Source: Companilactobacillus futsaii JCM 17355 (GTDB taxonomy: Bacteria > Bacillota > Bacilli > Lactobacillales > Lactobacillaceae). Taken from it: DNA of 64,000 bases. The notes beneath the pieces are model-generated. The model saw only the letters and a program-made list of their open reading frames with translations, had not been told where the DNA came from and did no database searches. The translations under genes were made by a program, and so were the position numbers. Where the stretch lies: the NCBI RefSeq assembly GCF_001435505.1, contig NZ_AZDO01000080.1, positions 1 through 64,000 on the forward strand. The letters run 5' to 3'. This document shows, one piece after another, positions 44,184 through 54,379 of the stretch (positions are counted from its first letter, which is position 1; each line of letters begins with the position of its first letter).

Positions 44184-45294
44184 ATGGAATTTGGTGAAAT
44201 TAAAAATAAAATTTCCGAGATGGAAGACAAAATAAAGCAGTTTAGGGGGTCTCTTTGACTTAGAAAATCTTGAAGAGAGCATTGCTGAAAATGAACATCA
44301 GATGACCGAAAATGGTTTTTGGGATGATCATGAAAAAGCTCAAAAGTTAATTGATGAAACTAATACTTTGAAAGACAAATTTGATAATTTTAAAGAATTA
44401 AGTGAAGGATTGGAAAATTTGCAAGTTTTAGCTGAACTTTATCAAGATGATCCTGAAGATGATTTGATGCAACAATTAGTAGACGATTCGTCTAAATTGG
44501 CTGAAAAACTACGTTCATATGAGTTAATGATGTTATTAGCTGAACCATATGATTCCCACAATGCAATTTTGGAAATTCATCCTGGAGCTGGTGGAACTGA
44601 ATCGCAAGACTGGGGTTCTATGTTGTTGAGAATGTATCAAAGATGGGCCGAACAGCATAATTTTTCAGTCGAGATCGAAGATTATCAACCAGGTGATGAA
44701 GCTGGAATCAAGAGTGTTTCGATGATGATCCGTGGTAAAAATGCTTATGGATTGTTGCGTTCCGAACGAGGAGTTCATCGACTAGTTAGAATTTCTCCGT
44801 TCGATTCTGCTGGCCGCCGTCACACGTCATTTGCTTCAGTTGACGTGATGCCAGAATTGGACGATAGTATTCACGTTGATATTAATGACGACGATTTGCG
44901 AGTAGATGTCTTTAGATCTTCTGGAGCTGGTGGTCAACACATCAACAAGACTTCTTCAGCGGTAAGAATTACTCATTTGCCAACAGGTATCGTTGTCAGT
45001 TCGCAAGCACAACGTTCACAATTGCAAAACCGTGAAACAGCTATGAACATGTTGAAGGCTAAGTTGTTCCAAAGAGAAGAGGAAGAACGTGCCAAGAAGC
45101 ATGCCGAGATCCAAGGTGAACAACTAGATATTGGTTGGGGTTCACAGATTCGTTCGTATGTATTTCATCCATATACTATGGTCAAAGATCATCGCTCAAA
45201 TTACTCCACTAGCAATGGTCAAGGCGTTATGGATGGTGATTTAGATCCATTTATTTATGCTTATCTCCAATGGAAATTACAAGGAGCCAAATAA
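44184..45294 (+). CDS. prfB: Peptide chain release factor 2, with programmed +1 frameshift
   Basis: 369 residues after recoding. The first frame starts at ATG 44184 (AGGTGA upstream) and reaches TGA at 44256-44258 after 24 codons. Ribosomes shift +1 at CTT|T to continue from GAC 44257 to 45294. The main part has the peptidyl-release GGQ motif ([15 protein letters not shown]) and the SPF stop-recognition motif ([13 protein letters not shown]). It ends translation at UGA and UAA. The gene is intact; reading it as starting at 44302 would lose the N-terminus. It is followed directly by phoP, with no ftsEX between. Confidence 0.95.
44244..44259 (+). promoter_or_regulatory. RF2 recoding site
   Basis: AGGGGG (44244-44249, internal Shine-Dalgarno), three-base spacing, then CTTTGAC with the in-frame TGA. 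This is the classical autoregulatory frameshift signal: low RF2 lets the ribosome slip. Confidence 0.93.
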
Positions 45295-45296
45295 AG

Positions 45297-45962
45297 ATGA
45301 AGAAAAAAATCTTAGTTGTCGATGATGAACCTTCGATTTTAGAGTTGATTGAATATAACTTGGAAAGTAATGATTATCAAGTATCCACTGCTAAAGACGG
45401 TCAGGAAGCTTTTGACAAAGTAACTGGTCAGACTTTTGATTTAATGTTACTAGATCAAATGCTACCCAAGATGAGTGGAATTGAAGTTTTGAAAAAAATG
45501 CGTAAATCCGGTAATCTAACACCAGTTATTTTTTTAACAGCTGTAGATTCAGAAGATAACAAGATTGAAGGATTGATCAGTGGTGCAGATGATTATGTCA
45601 CCAAGCCCTTTAGTGTTAAGGAATTATTAGCTAGAATCGAAGTCGTATTGCGTCGTACTTCAAGTGAACAAAAGAGCAAGACCTTTGAACTTAACACCGA
45701 TGTCAAGGGACTCATTCTAGATGGTAAGGAAATATCACTAACTAAAAAAGAATATGAACTATTGGAATTTTTAATTAGAAATAAGGGTATTGTCGTTTCT
45801 CGTGAGCAAATTTTCGATAATGTCTGGGGGATAAATTCTAATTCGCAAATGCGGATGGTCGATATTCAAATTAGCCACCTTCGTGATAAAATTGAACAGG
45901 ATACAAAGAACCCACAAATAATAAAAACCGTACATGGATTCGGTTATATTTTAGAGGTATGA
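45297..45962 (+). CDS. phoP: PhoP/PhoB-type response regulator
   Basis: 221 residues. Receiver domain with D9/D10, phospho-acceptor D53 (LMLLDQMLP) and the lysine in VTKPFSV; winged helix C-terminal domain ending VHGFGYILEV. ATG 45297 lies 2 bases after the prfB stop, with AAGGAG at 45281-45286. Placed upstream of phoR and the pst genes, so phosphate-starvation control is inferred. Confidence 0.9.
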   Translation: MKKKILVVDDEPSILELIEYNLESNDYQVSTAKDGQEAFDKVTGQTFDLMLLDQMLPKMSGIEVLKKMRKSGNLTPVIFLTAVDSEDNKIEGLISGADDYVTKPFSVKELLARIEVVLRRTSSEQKSKTFELNTDVKGLILDGKEISLTKKEYELLEFLIRNKGIVVSREQIFDNVWGINSNSQMRMVDIQISHLRDKIEQDTKNPQIIKTVHGFGYILEV

Positions 45963-45968
45963 CATCTT

Positions 45969-47618
45969 ATGAAGAAAAGAATTGGACCAATAGTTGCCAT
46001 TTTGATTTCTGTCGCAATATTTTTGATTTTAGTTACTTTCTCCGATAGCATTTTGGCAGATTCTCAAAATAATATGTTTACAGAAGAAACCATCTCTTAC
46101 AAAGAATTAAAGAAAAATCATGAACCAGCAGATGCAGCTAGAATTGCTGGCTTGGATTATGTTGATGCTAGTCAAGAAAATACTGCTATGCAAAAAAAAG
46201 CTTATGATATGTACCATAGTGGTCGGACTACTCCGGGCAAGAATTATGTCACTGATAAGAGTTTTACTACTAGAACAATGTATTTCATGTCGAGTTCTAG
46301 TCGTCACATTGTAGCTAAGACGTATAATCGTTTTTGGAGTCAAAGCCCAATGACTTTTGTTATCGTAACTTTGATGTACTTTTTGATAACTGATTCGGTA
46401 ATTTTATTCTATTATCGTAAGCGTCAGCAATTGAGCGCTGATATTAAAAATGTAACTGAGAATTTGCGTCGAGTTCGTAAGGATAAAGAAATGTCTTCTC
46501 TGATTTTGTCACCTACAGATGAGTTATACGGTTTGGTAGAACAAACAAACAAAATCAGTATGGACATCAATGAATTACGTGACGACGTTAGATTACGTGA
46601 AAGACGTTTTCGTGGATTAGTTGGTCATTTGCCTATTGGGGTCATGCTGTTGAATTCTCAAGGGGATGTCCTATTACACAATCAAGCAATGTCTAGTTTA
46701 TTAGATGAAAATATATCTAATGATATCCATCCGTTCATTGAAGATGTCAAAACTTATAGCTTAAGTCGAATGATTGAGCATACATTGAAGAAGAATAAAA
46801 ACCATCATCGTGAGATTCAATTAGTCGGTAATTCGCAAAAATTCGTTGATGCTAACGTTATTCGTTTAATTCATTCACGTGAAGATTATGAACAACAAGT
46901 GTTAGTTATTTTGTATGACTTAACGCAAAGTCGTCAAATTGAACGTATGCAAGTGGATTTCGTAAATAATGTTAGTCATGAATTAAAGACACCAGTAACT
47001 TCAATAGAGGGCTTTTCAGAGACTTTACTTCATGGTGCCAAAGATGATCCTAAAAAATTAAATCATTTTCTAGAAATTATTCACAGTGAAAGTGTCCGTT
47101 TATCTGATTTGATCCAAGACATTTTGTCATTATCTAAAGTTAAACGTGATACGCAAAAAGCTGACACGATTAATTTACATGATGATATTGATCGGATTTT
47201 GGACCGTCAATCGATTGCAATCAAGAAACATAATATAACGGTTAAGCAACAATACTTTGGTAATCCTGAAGTAACGATCAATAAAGAAAAAATTAATTTA
47301 GTCTTTCGTAATTTGATCAAAAATGCTATTTCTTACAACAAAGAAAATGGCGAGATCGATTTGGAAGTACATCATGATGAAATTGAAAATCGTATTAAAT
47401 TTGTTATTAAAGATACCGGAATTGGAATTTCTGAAGCAGATCAAGGTCGAATTTTTGAAAGATTTTATCGCGTTGACCGTTCTAGAAGTTTGGAAACTGG
47501 TGGAACAGGTTTAGGTTTGGCTATCGTTAAAGAGACCCTTGATACGTTAGATGGAGATATTAGAATCGAGTCTAATAAGGGATTAGGGACAACATTTACA
47601 GTTGACATACCACTTTAA
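45969..47618 (+). CDS. phoR: PhoR/PnpS-type sensor histidine kinase
   Basis: 549 residues. N-terminal membrane helix (about 7-29), an outside region of about 95 residues, a second helix (about 128-147), HAMP, a PAS-like segment (about 210-300), HisKA with NNVSHELKTPVTSIEGF and HATPase with DTGIGISEAD and GGTGLGLAIVK. It is expected to phosphorylate PhoP under low phosphate, together with PhoU and the Pst transporter. It is separated from pstS by a strong terminator. Confidence 0.9.
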   Translation: MKKRIGPIVAILISVAIFLILVTFSDSILADSQNNMFTEETISYKELKKNHEPADAARIAGLDYVDASQENTAMQKKAYDMYHSGRTTPGKNYVTDKSFTTRTMYFMSSSSRHIVAKTYNRFWSQSPMTFVIVTLMYFLITDSVILFYYRKRQQLSADIKNVTENLRRVRKDKEMSSLILSPTDELYGLVEQTNKISMDINELRDDVRLRERRFRGLVGHLPIGVMLLNSQGDVLLHNQAMSSLLDENISNDIHPFIEDVKTYSLSRMIEHTLKKNKNHHREIQLVGNSQKFVDANVIRLIHSREDYEQQVLVILYDLTQSRQIERMQVDFVNNVSHELKTPVTSIEGFSETLLHGAKDDPKKLNHFLEIIHSESVRLSDLIQDILSLSKVKRDTQKADTINLHDDIDRILDRQSIAIKKHNITVKQQYFGNPEVTINKEKINLVFRNLIKNAISYNKENGEIDLEVHHDEIENRIKFVIKDTGIGISEADQGRIFERFYRVDRSRSLETGGTGLGLAIVKETLDTLDGDIRIESNKGLGTTFTVDIPL

Positions 47619-47625
47619 TAAAATT

Positions 47626-47664
47626 GCTGCAACAAAATATTTTATTTTGTTACAGCTTTTTTTT
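47626..47664 (+). terminator. Terminator between phoR and pstS
   Basis: GCTGCAACAAAATA (47626-47639) pairs with TATTTTGTTACAGC (47643-47656), one mismatch, then eight T's. Confidence 0.88.
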
Positions 47665-47692
47665 ATACAAAAAATATACAATTGTGTATTAT
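47664..47692 (+). promoter_or_regulatory. PhoP-box-like direct repeat and pstS promoter
   Basis: TATACA occurs at 47664-47669 and again at 47675-47680, exactly 11 bases apart, as in PhoP boxes (TTWACA-type with about 5-base spacing). TATTAT (47687-47692) follows as -10, so PhoP would bind at the -35 position. Confidence 0.6.
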
Positions 47693-47716
47693 TCTAGTCG
47701 GATAGAGGTGAGAACA

Positions 47717-48592
47717 TTGAAAAAGAGACTTGTTGCATTTTTTGCAATTATGATTCCAATTATTTTTATTTTGAGTGGTTGCAAAGGCACATCAAGCCAA
47801 GAGACTATTACAGCAGTTGGTTCGTCAGCTGCTCAACCGTTAGTAGAACTGGCAGGGGAAGAATTTTCGAAGAGCAACCCTAACAGATACGTTAACGTCC
47901 AAGGTGGGGGGACCGGTACAGGACTGAGCCAAATTCAACAAGGTGCCGTAAATATCGGTAATTCTGATTTGTACGCTGAACAGAAAAAGGGTATTGACGC
48001 TAGTAAACTTGTTGATCATCGAATAGCTGCGGTTGGAATGATTCCAATCGTTAATAAAGACGTCAAAGTTAAATCATTAACTATTAAGCAATTACGTGAG
48101 ATTTTCTCTGGTGAGATCACTAACTGGAAACAAGTTGGTGGTCAAGATTTAAAGATTACGATAATTAATCGTGCTGACGGTAGTGGTACTAGAGCTGCTT
48201 TTGAAAGTGACGTTATGAATGGGGCACCATTCGTCCGTTCACAAGAACAAGATTCTAGTGGAATGGTTCGTCAAATTGTCAACAATACAGCTGGTTCAAT
48301 TAGTTATTTGGCTATGCCTTATTTAAATGACGCAGTTAAGACCGTAAATATCAATGGTATTGCGCCAACAATTAAAAATATTGAAAACAATAAATGGAAG
48401 ATTTGGTCATATGAGCATTTGTATACAAATGGACAACCAAGTTCTATGACTAAAGAGTTTCTTGATTTCATTATGACAGATAAGATTCAAAATAAAGTTG
48501 TTAAAAAAATGAACTATGTTCCAATCAAAGAAATGAAGTATCAAAAGGATTATAAGGGCAATGTTACGCCCGTTTCAAAGGGGGTAAAGTAA
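47717..48592 (+). CDS. pstS: PstS, phosphate-binding lipoprotein
   Basis: 291 residues. Lipoprotein signal with lipobox LSGC at about residues 18-21. Phosphate-site segments ITAVGSSAAQPL, GGGTGTGLSQI and NRADGSGTRAAFE are conserved. TTG 47717 with GAGGTGAGA at 47705-47713 is chosen, because it starts the lipoprotein signal KKRLVAFFAIM; the frame open upstream would read through the terminator. First gene of the pstSCABB-phoU operon, with a PhoP-like box. Confidence 0.92.
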   Translation: MKKRLVAFFAIMIPIIFILSGCKGTSSQETITAVGSSAAQPLVELAGEEFSKSNPNRYVNVQGGGTGTGLSQIQQGAVNIGNSDLYAEQKKGIDASKLVDHRIAAVGMIPIVNKDVKVKSLTIKQLREIFSGEITNWKQVGGQDLKITIINRADGSGTRAAFESDVMNGAPFVRSQEQDSSGMVRQIVNNTAGSISYLAMPYLNDAVKTVNINGIAPTIKNIENNKWKIWSYEHLYTNGQPSSMTKEFLDFIMTDKIQNKVVKKMNYVPIKEMKYQKDYKGNVTPVSKGVK

Positions 48593-48593
48593 T

Positions 48594-49514
48594 TTGAAAG
48601 ATCCAATCAAAGAAAGTTTAACGAAAAAATCAGTTTCCGCTAAACGTGAAACTCGCGGTAAGATTATATCTTTCAGTTTTACAGCCGTTATCGTCTTATT
48701 AGTGGTTACGATCATTGGTTTTATCGCATCACGTGGGGTTTTGATTTTTATTAAAGATGGAGTAAACCCAATTGATTTTCTAACTCATTCTGTCTGGGCA
48801 CCAGACAAACTCGATAGTGCTGGACATCCAATTGTAGGAGCTGCACCGATGATTGTCGGTTCGTTTGCAGTTACCTTGATTGCGGCTCTAATCGGTACGC
48901 CGTTTGCAATTGCGGCTGCTTTATTTATGACTGAAATTTCGCCTAAATGGGGGCGCAAAATTTTACAACCTGTGATTGAATTATTAGTGGGTATCCCTTC
49001 AGTTGTTTATGGATTTATCGGTTTAACAATTGTGGTACCTTTCGTAAGAAAAATTGCTGGTGGTAGTGGATTTGGTATTTTAGCCGGATCATTTGTTCTA
49101 TTCGTTATGATTTTGCCAACTATTACTTCAATGTCAGTTGATGCACTAAGAGCTGTACCAAGATATTATCGTGAAGCTTCTTTGGCACTAGGTGCTACTA
49201 GATGGCAAACGATTCACAAAGTTATCTTACGAGCTGCAACTCCTGGACTATTGACGGCAGTTGTCTTTGGGATGGCAAGGGCTTTTGGTGAAGCTTTGGC
49301 TGTTCAAATGGTTATCGGTAATGCCATGTTATTACCACAAAATTTAGTATCTCCATCATCGACTTTGACTAGTGTTTTGACGATGAATATGGGTAACACC
49401 ATTATGGGATCAACGCCAAACAATGCGCTTTGGTCGTTAGCTTTACTGTTGTTGTTGATGTCTCTATTCTTCAACTTCATCATCAGATCGATTGCTAAGC
49501 GAGGTGAATTCTAG
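48594..49514 (+). CDS. pstC: PstC, phosphate ABC permease
   Basis: 306 residues, six membrane helices, BPD_transp_1 fold with the EAA loop around YYREASLALGATRWQTI. TTG 48594 with GGGGG upstream. Pairs with PstA to form the membrane channel for phosphate. Its stop overlaps the pstA start (TAGTG). Confidence 0.93.
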   Translation: MKDPIKESLTKKSVSAKRETRGKIISFSFTAVIVLLVVTIIGFIASRGVLIFIKDGVNPIDFLTHSVWAPDKLDSAGHPIVGAAPMIVGSFAVTLIAALIGTPFAIAAALFMTEISPKWGRKILQPVIELLVGIPSVVYGFIGLTIVVPFVRKIAGGSGFGILAGSFVLFVMILPTITSMSVDALRAVPRYYREASLALGATRWQTIHKVILRAATPGLLTAVVFGMARAFGEALAVQMVIGNAMLLPQNLVSPSSTLTSVLTMNMGNTIMGSTPNNALWSLALLLLLMSLFFNFIIRSIAKRGEF

Positions 49515-50401
49515 TGTTTAATGAGAAAAAGAAAGACAAAATTGCTACAGGTGTTATTTATGCAATGTCAGGCATTATTGTCTTGATCTTACTTGGCTTA
49601 TTGATCTATATCTTGGGTAGCGGTTTGAGATATGTGAATTGGCATTTTTTGACTTCTGGTTCAAAAGCTTTTCAAGCTGGAAGTGGTGTTGGAATTCAAC
49701 TATTCAATTCATTTTTTCTCTTGATTTTATCAATGTTGATTTCGATTCCAATTTCAATTTGTGCTGGAATTTATTTGTCTGAATACGCTGGGAAGAATAA
49801 ATTCGTCGAATTGATCCGTGTTTCAATTGAAGTTTTGAGTTCTTTACCATCAATCGTTGTTGGTTTGTTTGGATTTTTGATTTTTGTAATTAGTTTTAAA
49901 TTTGGATTCTCAATTCTTTCTGGTGCACTAACTTTGACAGTCTTTAATTTGCCAATCCTAACGAGAAATGTGGAAGACTCATTGAAGTCTGTTCCTCAGT
50001 CTCAACGAGAAGCAGGCCTTGCATTGGGACTATCAAAGTGGGAAACAGTGATTCATGTCATTATTCCCGATGGATTACCAGGAATTATTACTGGGATGAT
50101 CATCGGTGCCGGAAGAGTCTTTGGTGAAGCCGCAGCCTTGATTTATACAGCCGGTCAGTCTGCTCCACCACTAGATTTCACTAATTTCAACGTCTTTAGT
50201 ATCACAAGTCCATTGAATTTAATGAGACCAGCTGAAACGTTGGCGGTACATATTTGGAAAGTTAACTCGGAAGGTTTGATTCCTGATGCAGTGCAAGTTT
50301 CTGCAGGAGCTTCAGCCGTATTGATTATCGCCGTATTGATTTTTAATCTTCTCTCAAGATATATTGGCAATTTAGTTTATAAAAAGATGACGGGTGAGTA
50401 G
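49514..50401 (+). CDS. pstA: PstA, phosphate ABC permease
   Basis: 295 residues, six membrane helices, EAA loop QREAGLALGLSKWETV. GTG start at 49514 overlapping the pstC stop, with GAGGTGA upstream. Partner of PstC. Confidence 0.93.
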   Translation: MFNEKKKDKIATGVIYAMSGIIVLILLGLLIYILGSGLRYVNWHFLTSGSKAFQAGSGVGIQLFNSFFLLILSMLISIPISICAGIYLSEYAGKNKFVELIRVSIEVLSSLPSIVVGLFGFLIFVISFKFGFSILSGALTLTVFNLPILTRNVEDSLKSVPQSQREAGLALGLSKWETVIHVIIPDGLPGIITGMIIGAGRVFGEAAALIYTAGQSAPPLDFTNFNVFSITSPLNLMRPAETLAVHIWKVNSEGLIPDAVQVSAGASAVLIIAVLIFNLLSRYIGNLVYKKMTGE

Positions 50402-50404
50402 AAT

Positions 50405-51211
50405 ATGACTGAACAAAATGAACAACAATACATCCTTCATTTAGACGAGGATAAACATGAAATCGCCATGAAGACTAAGGATCTACAAGTTTTTTATGGT
50501 GAAAAAGAAGCTATGCACAAAGCATCGCTTCAATTTGAAAGATACAAGATTACTTCTTTGATAGGCGCTTCGGGTTCTGGTAAATCAACTTATTTAAGAT
50601 CTTTAAATCGGATGAACGATGAAGTACCAAGTGCTAGCGTTAAAGGTCAGATCATGTATCGTGGTTTAGATATCAATAAAGATAATGTTGATATTTATGA
50701 GGTTAGAAAACATATTGGAATGGTTTTTCAACGTCCTAATCCATTTTCTAAATCAATTTATGACAACATTACTTTTGCACTAAAGCGTCATGGCTTACAT
50801 GACAAAGATAAATTAGATGAAATTGTTGAGACAACTTTGAAACAGGCTTCATTGTGGGACCAAGTCAAAGATGATCTCAATAAAAGTGCATTAGCACTCT
50901 CTGGGGGTCAACAACAAAGACTTTGTATTGCTAGAGCCATTGCGATGAAACCGGATATTTTATTGATGGATGAACCTGCAAGTGCGCTAGATCCAATATC
51001 AACGTCAAATGTTGAAGAAACAATGTTGAGCTTGAAGGATAAATTTACGATCATTATCGTTACGCACAACATGCAACAAGCAGCTAGAATCAGTGATTAC
51101 ACAGCATTTTTCCACATGGGACATGCTGTTGAATTTAATGAAACTAGAAAAATCTTTACTCGTCCGAAAATTAAGACGACTGAAGACTATGTTTCTGGAC
51201 ACTTTGGATAG
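50405..51211 (+). CDS. pstB: PstB (first copy), phosphate ABC ATPase
   Basis: 268 residues. Walker [10 protein letters not shown], signature LSGGQQQR and Walker [14 protein letters not shown]. An N-terminal extension of about 20 acidic residues distinguishes it from the second copy. The two adjoining pstB genes (51223 next) are typical of lactobacilli and streptococci. Confidence 0.93.
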   Translation: MTEQNEQQYILHLDEDKHEIAMKTKDLQVFYGEKEAMHKASLQFERYKITSLIGASGSGKSTYLRSLNRMNDEVPSASVKGQIMYRGLDINKDNVDIYEVRKHIGMVFQRPNPFSKSIYDNITFALKRHGLHDKDKLDEIVETTLKQASLWDQVKDDLNKSALALSGGQQQRLCIARAIAMKPDILLMDEPASALDPISTSNVEETMLSLKDKFTIIIVTHNMQQAARISDYTAFFHMGHAVEFNETRKIFTRPKIKTTEDYVSGHFG

Positions 51212-51222
51212 GAGCACTCATA

Positions 51223-51981
51223 TTGACAGAAAAAATTTTAACATCATCTGACGTACATTTATTTTATGGTAAAAAAGAAGCTTTAAAAGGCATTAATTTA
51301 GACTTTAATAAAAATGAAATCACAGCTTTGATAGGACCTTCTGGATGTGGTAAGTCAACTTATCTTAGATGTCTTAACCGTATGAATGACTTGATTCCTG
51401 ATGTAACAATCACGGGAACTATTAGTTTGAACGGAAAGAATATTTATGCTCCAAATATTGATACAGTTGAACTACGTAAGCAAGTTGGAATGGTTTTTCA
51501 ACAACCAAATCCGTTTCCATTCTCAATCTATGATAATGTAGTATATGGACTAAGACTTGCGGGCGTAAAAGATAAAGCTGTTTTGGATGAAGCTGTTGAA
51601 ACTAGTTTGCAAAGTGCCGCTGTTTGGGATGACGTCAAAGATAAATTACATCAAAGTGCTTTGTCATTATCTGGTGGTCAGCAACAGAGAGTATGTATTG
51701 CTAGAGTTTTAGCAGTGAAACCTGATATTATCTTATTAGATGAACCAACTTCAGCTTTGGATCCAATATCATCATCCAAAGTTGAAGATACCATGCTTCG
51801 TTTACGTGAGGATTACACAATTATTACCGTTACACATAATATGCAACAGGCATCAAGAATATCAGATCAGACCGCTTTCTTCCTAAATGGGGAATTGATT
51901 GAGGCGGATAAAACTAGAAATATTTTCTTAAATCCGAAAGAAAAACAGACGGAGGATTATATTTCTGGAAAATTCGGTTAG
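51223..51981 (+). CDS. pstB: PstB (second copy), phosphate ABC ATPase
   Basis: 252 residues. Walker [10 protein letters not shown], signature LSGGQQQR, Walker [17 protein letters not shown] start with GGAG at 51210-51213. About the same fold as the first copy but without its N-terminal tail. Whether they act as a pair or separately is unknown. Confidence 0.93.
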   Translation: MTEKILTSSDVHLFYGKKEALKGINLDFNKNEITALIGPSGCGKSTYLRCLNRMNDLIPDVTITGTISLNGKNIYAPNIDTVELRKQVGMVFQQPNPFPFSIYDNVVYGLRLAGVKDKAVLDEAVETSLQSAAVWDDVKDKLHQSALSLSGGQQQRVCIARVLAVKPDIILLDEPTSALDPISSSKVEDTMLRLREDYTIITVTHNMQQASRISDQTAFFLNGELIEADKTRNIFLNPKEKQTEDYISGKFG

Positions 51982-51992
51982 GAGAAAAGAAA

Positions 51993-52664
51993 ATGCGTAC
52001 TACTTTTGAAGAACAATTAAATAATCTACATTTACGGTTCTCAGAGATGGGTATGATGGCCAGTGAAGCCATTATGAAATCCGTTAAAGCATATATAGAT
52101 CATGACAAGGCTTTGGCAAAAGATGTAATTCAACATGACCATGTGATCAACAAACGTGAAATGGATCTGGAAAAAGAATCTTTTGAAATGATTGCTCTGC
52201 AACAACCTGTGACATCCGATTTGAGAATGATTGTGACAGTATTAAAGGCAAGTTCTGATTTAGAGCGAATGGGTGACCATGCTGTAAGTATTGCGCAAGA
52301 AACGATTCGAGTAAAAGGTGAAACTAGAATTCCAGAAATTGAAAAACTTATTGCCGAAATGGGTAATATGGCAACATCAATCGTTGAAGACTCGCTAGAA
52401 GCTTATCTTAAAAGAGACAGTAAGATGGCTGAAGAAGTAGCTCATCGCGATATTGAAATCGACGCTAAGAGTACTATGATCAATGAATTGTGTATCAAGG
52501 ATATGCAAAAAACGGTTGAGAACGTTTTAAGTGGCTCTTCTTACATGTTAGTGGCTAGTTATTTGGAACGTGTTGGAGACTATGCAACTAATATTTGTGA
52601 GTGGGTAGTTTACTTGAACACCGGACATGTGGTAGAACTGAATCGGAAGCACATTGCTGAATAG
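51993..52664 (+). CDS. phoU: PhoU, phosphate transport regulator
   Basis: 223 residues, two three-helix PhoU repeats; metal-site motifs ERMGDHAVSIA and ERVGDYATNIC. It restrains Pst and PhoR signalling when phosphate is plentiful. AGGAGAAAAG precedes the ATG. Last of the pst operon. Confidence 0.94.
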   Translation: MRTTFEEQLNNLHLRFSEMGMMASEAIMKSVKAYIDHDKALAKDVIQHDHVINKREMDLEKESFEMIALQQPVTSDLRMIVTVLKASSDLERMGDHAVSIAQETIRVKGETRIPEIEKLIAEMGNMATSIVEDSLEAYLKRDSKMAEEVAHRDIEIDAKSTMINELCIKDMQKTVENVLSGSSYMLVASYLERVGDYATNICEWVVYLNTGHVVELNRKHIAE

Positions 52665-52706
52665 GCATGTGTTTAATATTTTTGGAACGAGTTGAGGTGA
52701 TATTTT

Positions 52707-52958
52707 ATGAAAAATAGAATCACGAGATCTAGTACAAATCGGATGCTTGCAGGTGTTTGTGGAGGATTAGGTGAGTACTTTGGAATCGACTCAACTTGGA
52801 TTCGCCTGCTGTTTATTTTCCTAACACCGTTGACTTATTTTTTGACGATTTTAGTTTATGTAGTTTGCGTTTTTTCATTTCCAGAGACACGCAATATTCA
52901 AGAAACTGATTTTAGAAGGAAATATCGTCGACCTAAGGCATCCAAAAAATATTATTGA
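52707..52958 (+). CDS. PspC-domain membrane protein
   Basis: 83 residues. PspC domain: RSSTNRMLAGVCGGLGEYFG followed by WIRLLFIF and one or two membrane helices, and a basic tail. PspC proteins belong to phage-shock/LiaFSR-type envelope stress control. It is followed by a yvlD-like gene, the pairing seen in Firmicutes (yvlC-yvlD). GAGTTGAGGTG upstream. Confidence 0.88.
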   Translation: MKNRITRSSTNRMLAGVCGGLGEYFGIDSTWIRLLFIFLTPLTYFLTILVYVVCVFSFPETRNIQETDFRRKYRRPKASKKYY

Positions 52959-52987
52959 TTTAAATATTAATTAAATGAGGGTATGCA

Positions 52988-53353
52988 ATGAAGTTATTAA
53001 TCAGACTGGTAATTCAAACGTTGTTGTTTTTAGCAATTGCGCGTGTCTTGCCAGGGATGTTTCAAATCGATAGTTTAGGTACGGCTATTTTAGCAAGTTT
53101 GGTTTTGGTAATTTTGAATGGAACTATCAAACCACTGTTGCACATCATTTCATTGCCGATTACTTTTATCACTTTCGGATTGTTTTCTTTTGTGATTAAC
53201 GCTATTACTTTGGAACTGACTTCTGTTTTAGTAGGATCAGCAAGTTTTCATTTTAATGGTTTTGGTTCGGCATTAGTCGTGGCAGTTATTTTAGCAATTT
53301 GTTATTCTATTATTAACAATTACACGAAAGATAATTTTCAAAGACGCGTTTAG
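52988..53353 (+). CDS. YvlD-like small membrane protein (phage holin family IV)
   Basis: 121 residues, four membrane helices, containing ILNGTIKPLLHIISLPITF and INAITLELTS, typical of the YvlD/DUF family named 'phage holin family protein'. Not part of a prophage. Probably acts with PspC in envelope stress. AATGAGGG precedes the ATG; it ends inside a terminator. Confidence 0.85.
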   Translation: MKLLIRLVIQTLLFLAIARVLPGMFQIDSLGTAILASLVLVILNGTIKPLLHIISLPITFITFGLFSFVINAITLELTSVLVGSASFHFNGFGSALVVAVILAICYSIINNYTKDNFQRRV

Positions 53354-53367
53354 AACGCGTTTTTTTT
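53341..53367 (+). terminator. Terminator after yvlD
   Basis: ACGCGT (53344-53349), loop TTAGA, ACGCGT (53355-53360), flanked by AAG and T's, then eight T's. The stop codon is in the loop. Confidence 0.82.
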
Positions 53368-53419
53368 GTATCATTTAATGATAAACTTAAGGTAAAACAT
53401 GAATTAGTGAGGCTGGGTT

Positions 53420-54379
53420 ATGACAAATTTTGTTACTGTATCACAATTGGTAAAAGATAATGAATTAAAAGTTTATAGTGGCGAAGAGCTTCTTGAGGGT
53501 AAAAAAGTTATTACTAGTGATATCTCTCGTCCAGGAATTGAATTAACTGGTTACTTTGACTATTACCCTAGTGAAAGAATTCAATTATTTGGACAAACTG
53601 AATCGGCTTATTCGCGTTCAATGACAAGCAACAACCGGTATAAGGTCATGTTGGAGTTGTGTCGTGAAGATACGCCGGCATTGCTTATTTCTAGAAATAT
53701 CCAACCTAGTAAAGAAATTTTGCAAGCGGCTAAGGAACACAACGTGCCAGTAATTGGTTCGACTTTACCTACAACTAGACTTTCTAGTATGATTACTGAG
53801 TACCTCGATGAAAAATTAGCACCTAGAGAATCAATCCATGGGGTTTTAGTTGATGTTTATGGTATTGGAATCCTTTTGACAGGACATTCTGGAATTGGTA
53901 AGAGTGAAACTGCTTTGGAACTAGTTAAAAGGGGACATCGTTTGATTGCTGATGATCGTGTCGATGTTTATCAACGTGATGAGAAGACGATTGTTGGTGA
54001 AGCGCCTAAGATCTTGAACCACTTGCTAGAAATTCGTGGTATCGGAATTATCGATGTGATGAATCTCTTTGGTGCTGGTGCCGTTCGTTCCAAGAGTGAA
54101 ATTCAATTGATCATCAATTTGGAAAATTGGTCAGCAGATAAGAATTATGATCGAATCGGAACTTTGGAAGACAAGCGGACTTTCTTCGATGTTGATGTTC
54201 CACAAATTACCGTTCCCGTTAAAGTCGGTCGTAATATTTCTATTATCATCGAAGTTGCAGCAATGAACTATCGTGCTAAGAAGATGGGCTACGATGCTAC
54301 TAAGAAATTCGAGGATAATTTGGGCTTATTGATTAAAGAAAATGAAGCCAAAACAAAAAATGATGGAGAAGGTAAGTAA
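53420..54379 (+). CDS. hprK: HPr kinase/phosphorylase
   Basis: 319 residues. Walker [10 protein letters not shown] in the C-terminal half and the family signature [20 protein letters not shown]. It phosphorylates HPr on Ser46 so that HPr-P can bind CcpA, and removes it when phosphate is high. It is thus upstream of the cre site on hpf 12 kb away. The stop overlaps lgt (TAATG). Confidence 0.97.
   Translation: MTNFVTVSQLVKDNELKVYSGEELLEGKKVITSDISRPGIELTGYFDYYPSERIQLFGQTESAYSRSMTSNNRYKVMLELCREDTPALLISRNIQPSKEILQAAKEHNVPVIGSTLPTTRLSSMITEYLDEKLAPRESIHGVLVDVYGIGILLTGHSGIGKSETALELVKRGHRLIADDRVDVYQRDEKTIVGEAPKILNHLLEIRGIGIIDVMNLFGAGAVRSKSEIQLIINLENWSADKNYDRIGTLEDKRTFFDVDVPQITVPVKVGRNISIIIEVAAMNYRAKKMGYDATKKFEDNLGLLIKENEAKTKNDGEGK

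Noticed and set aside
52988-53353. Phage holin, hence prophage remnant
   Set aside because: The name is only the family label. The gene is the YvlD partner of PspC and no phage genes surround it.
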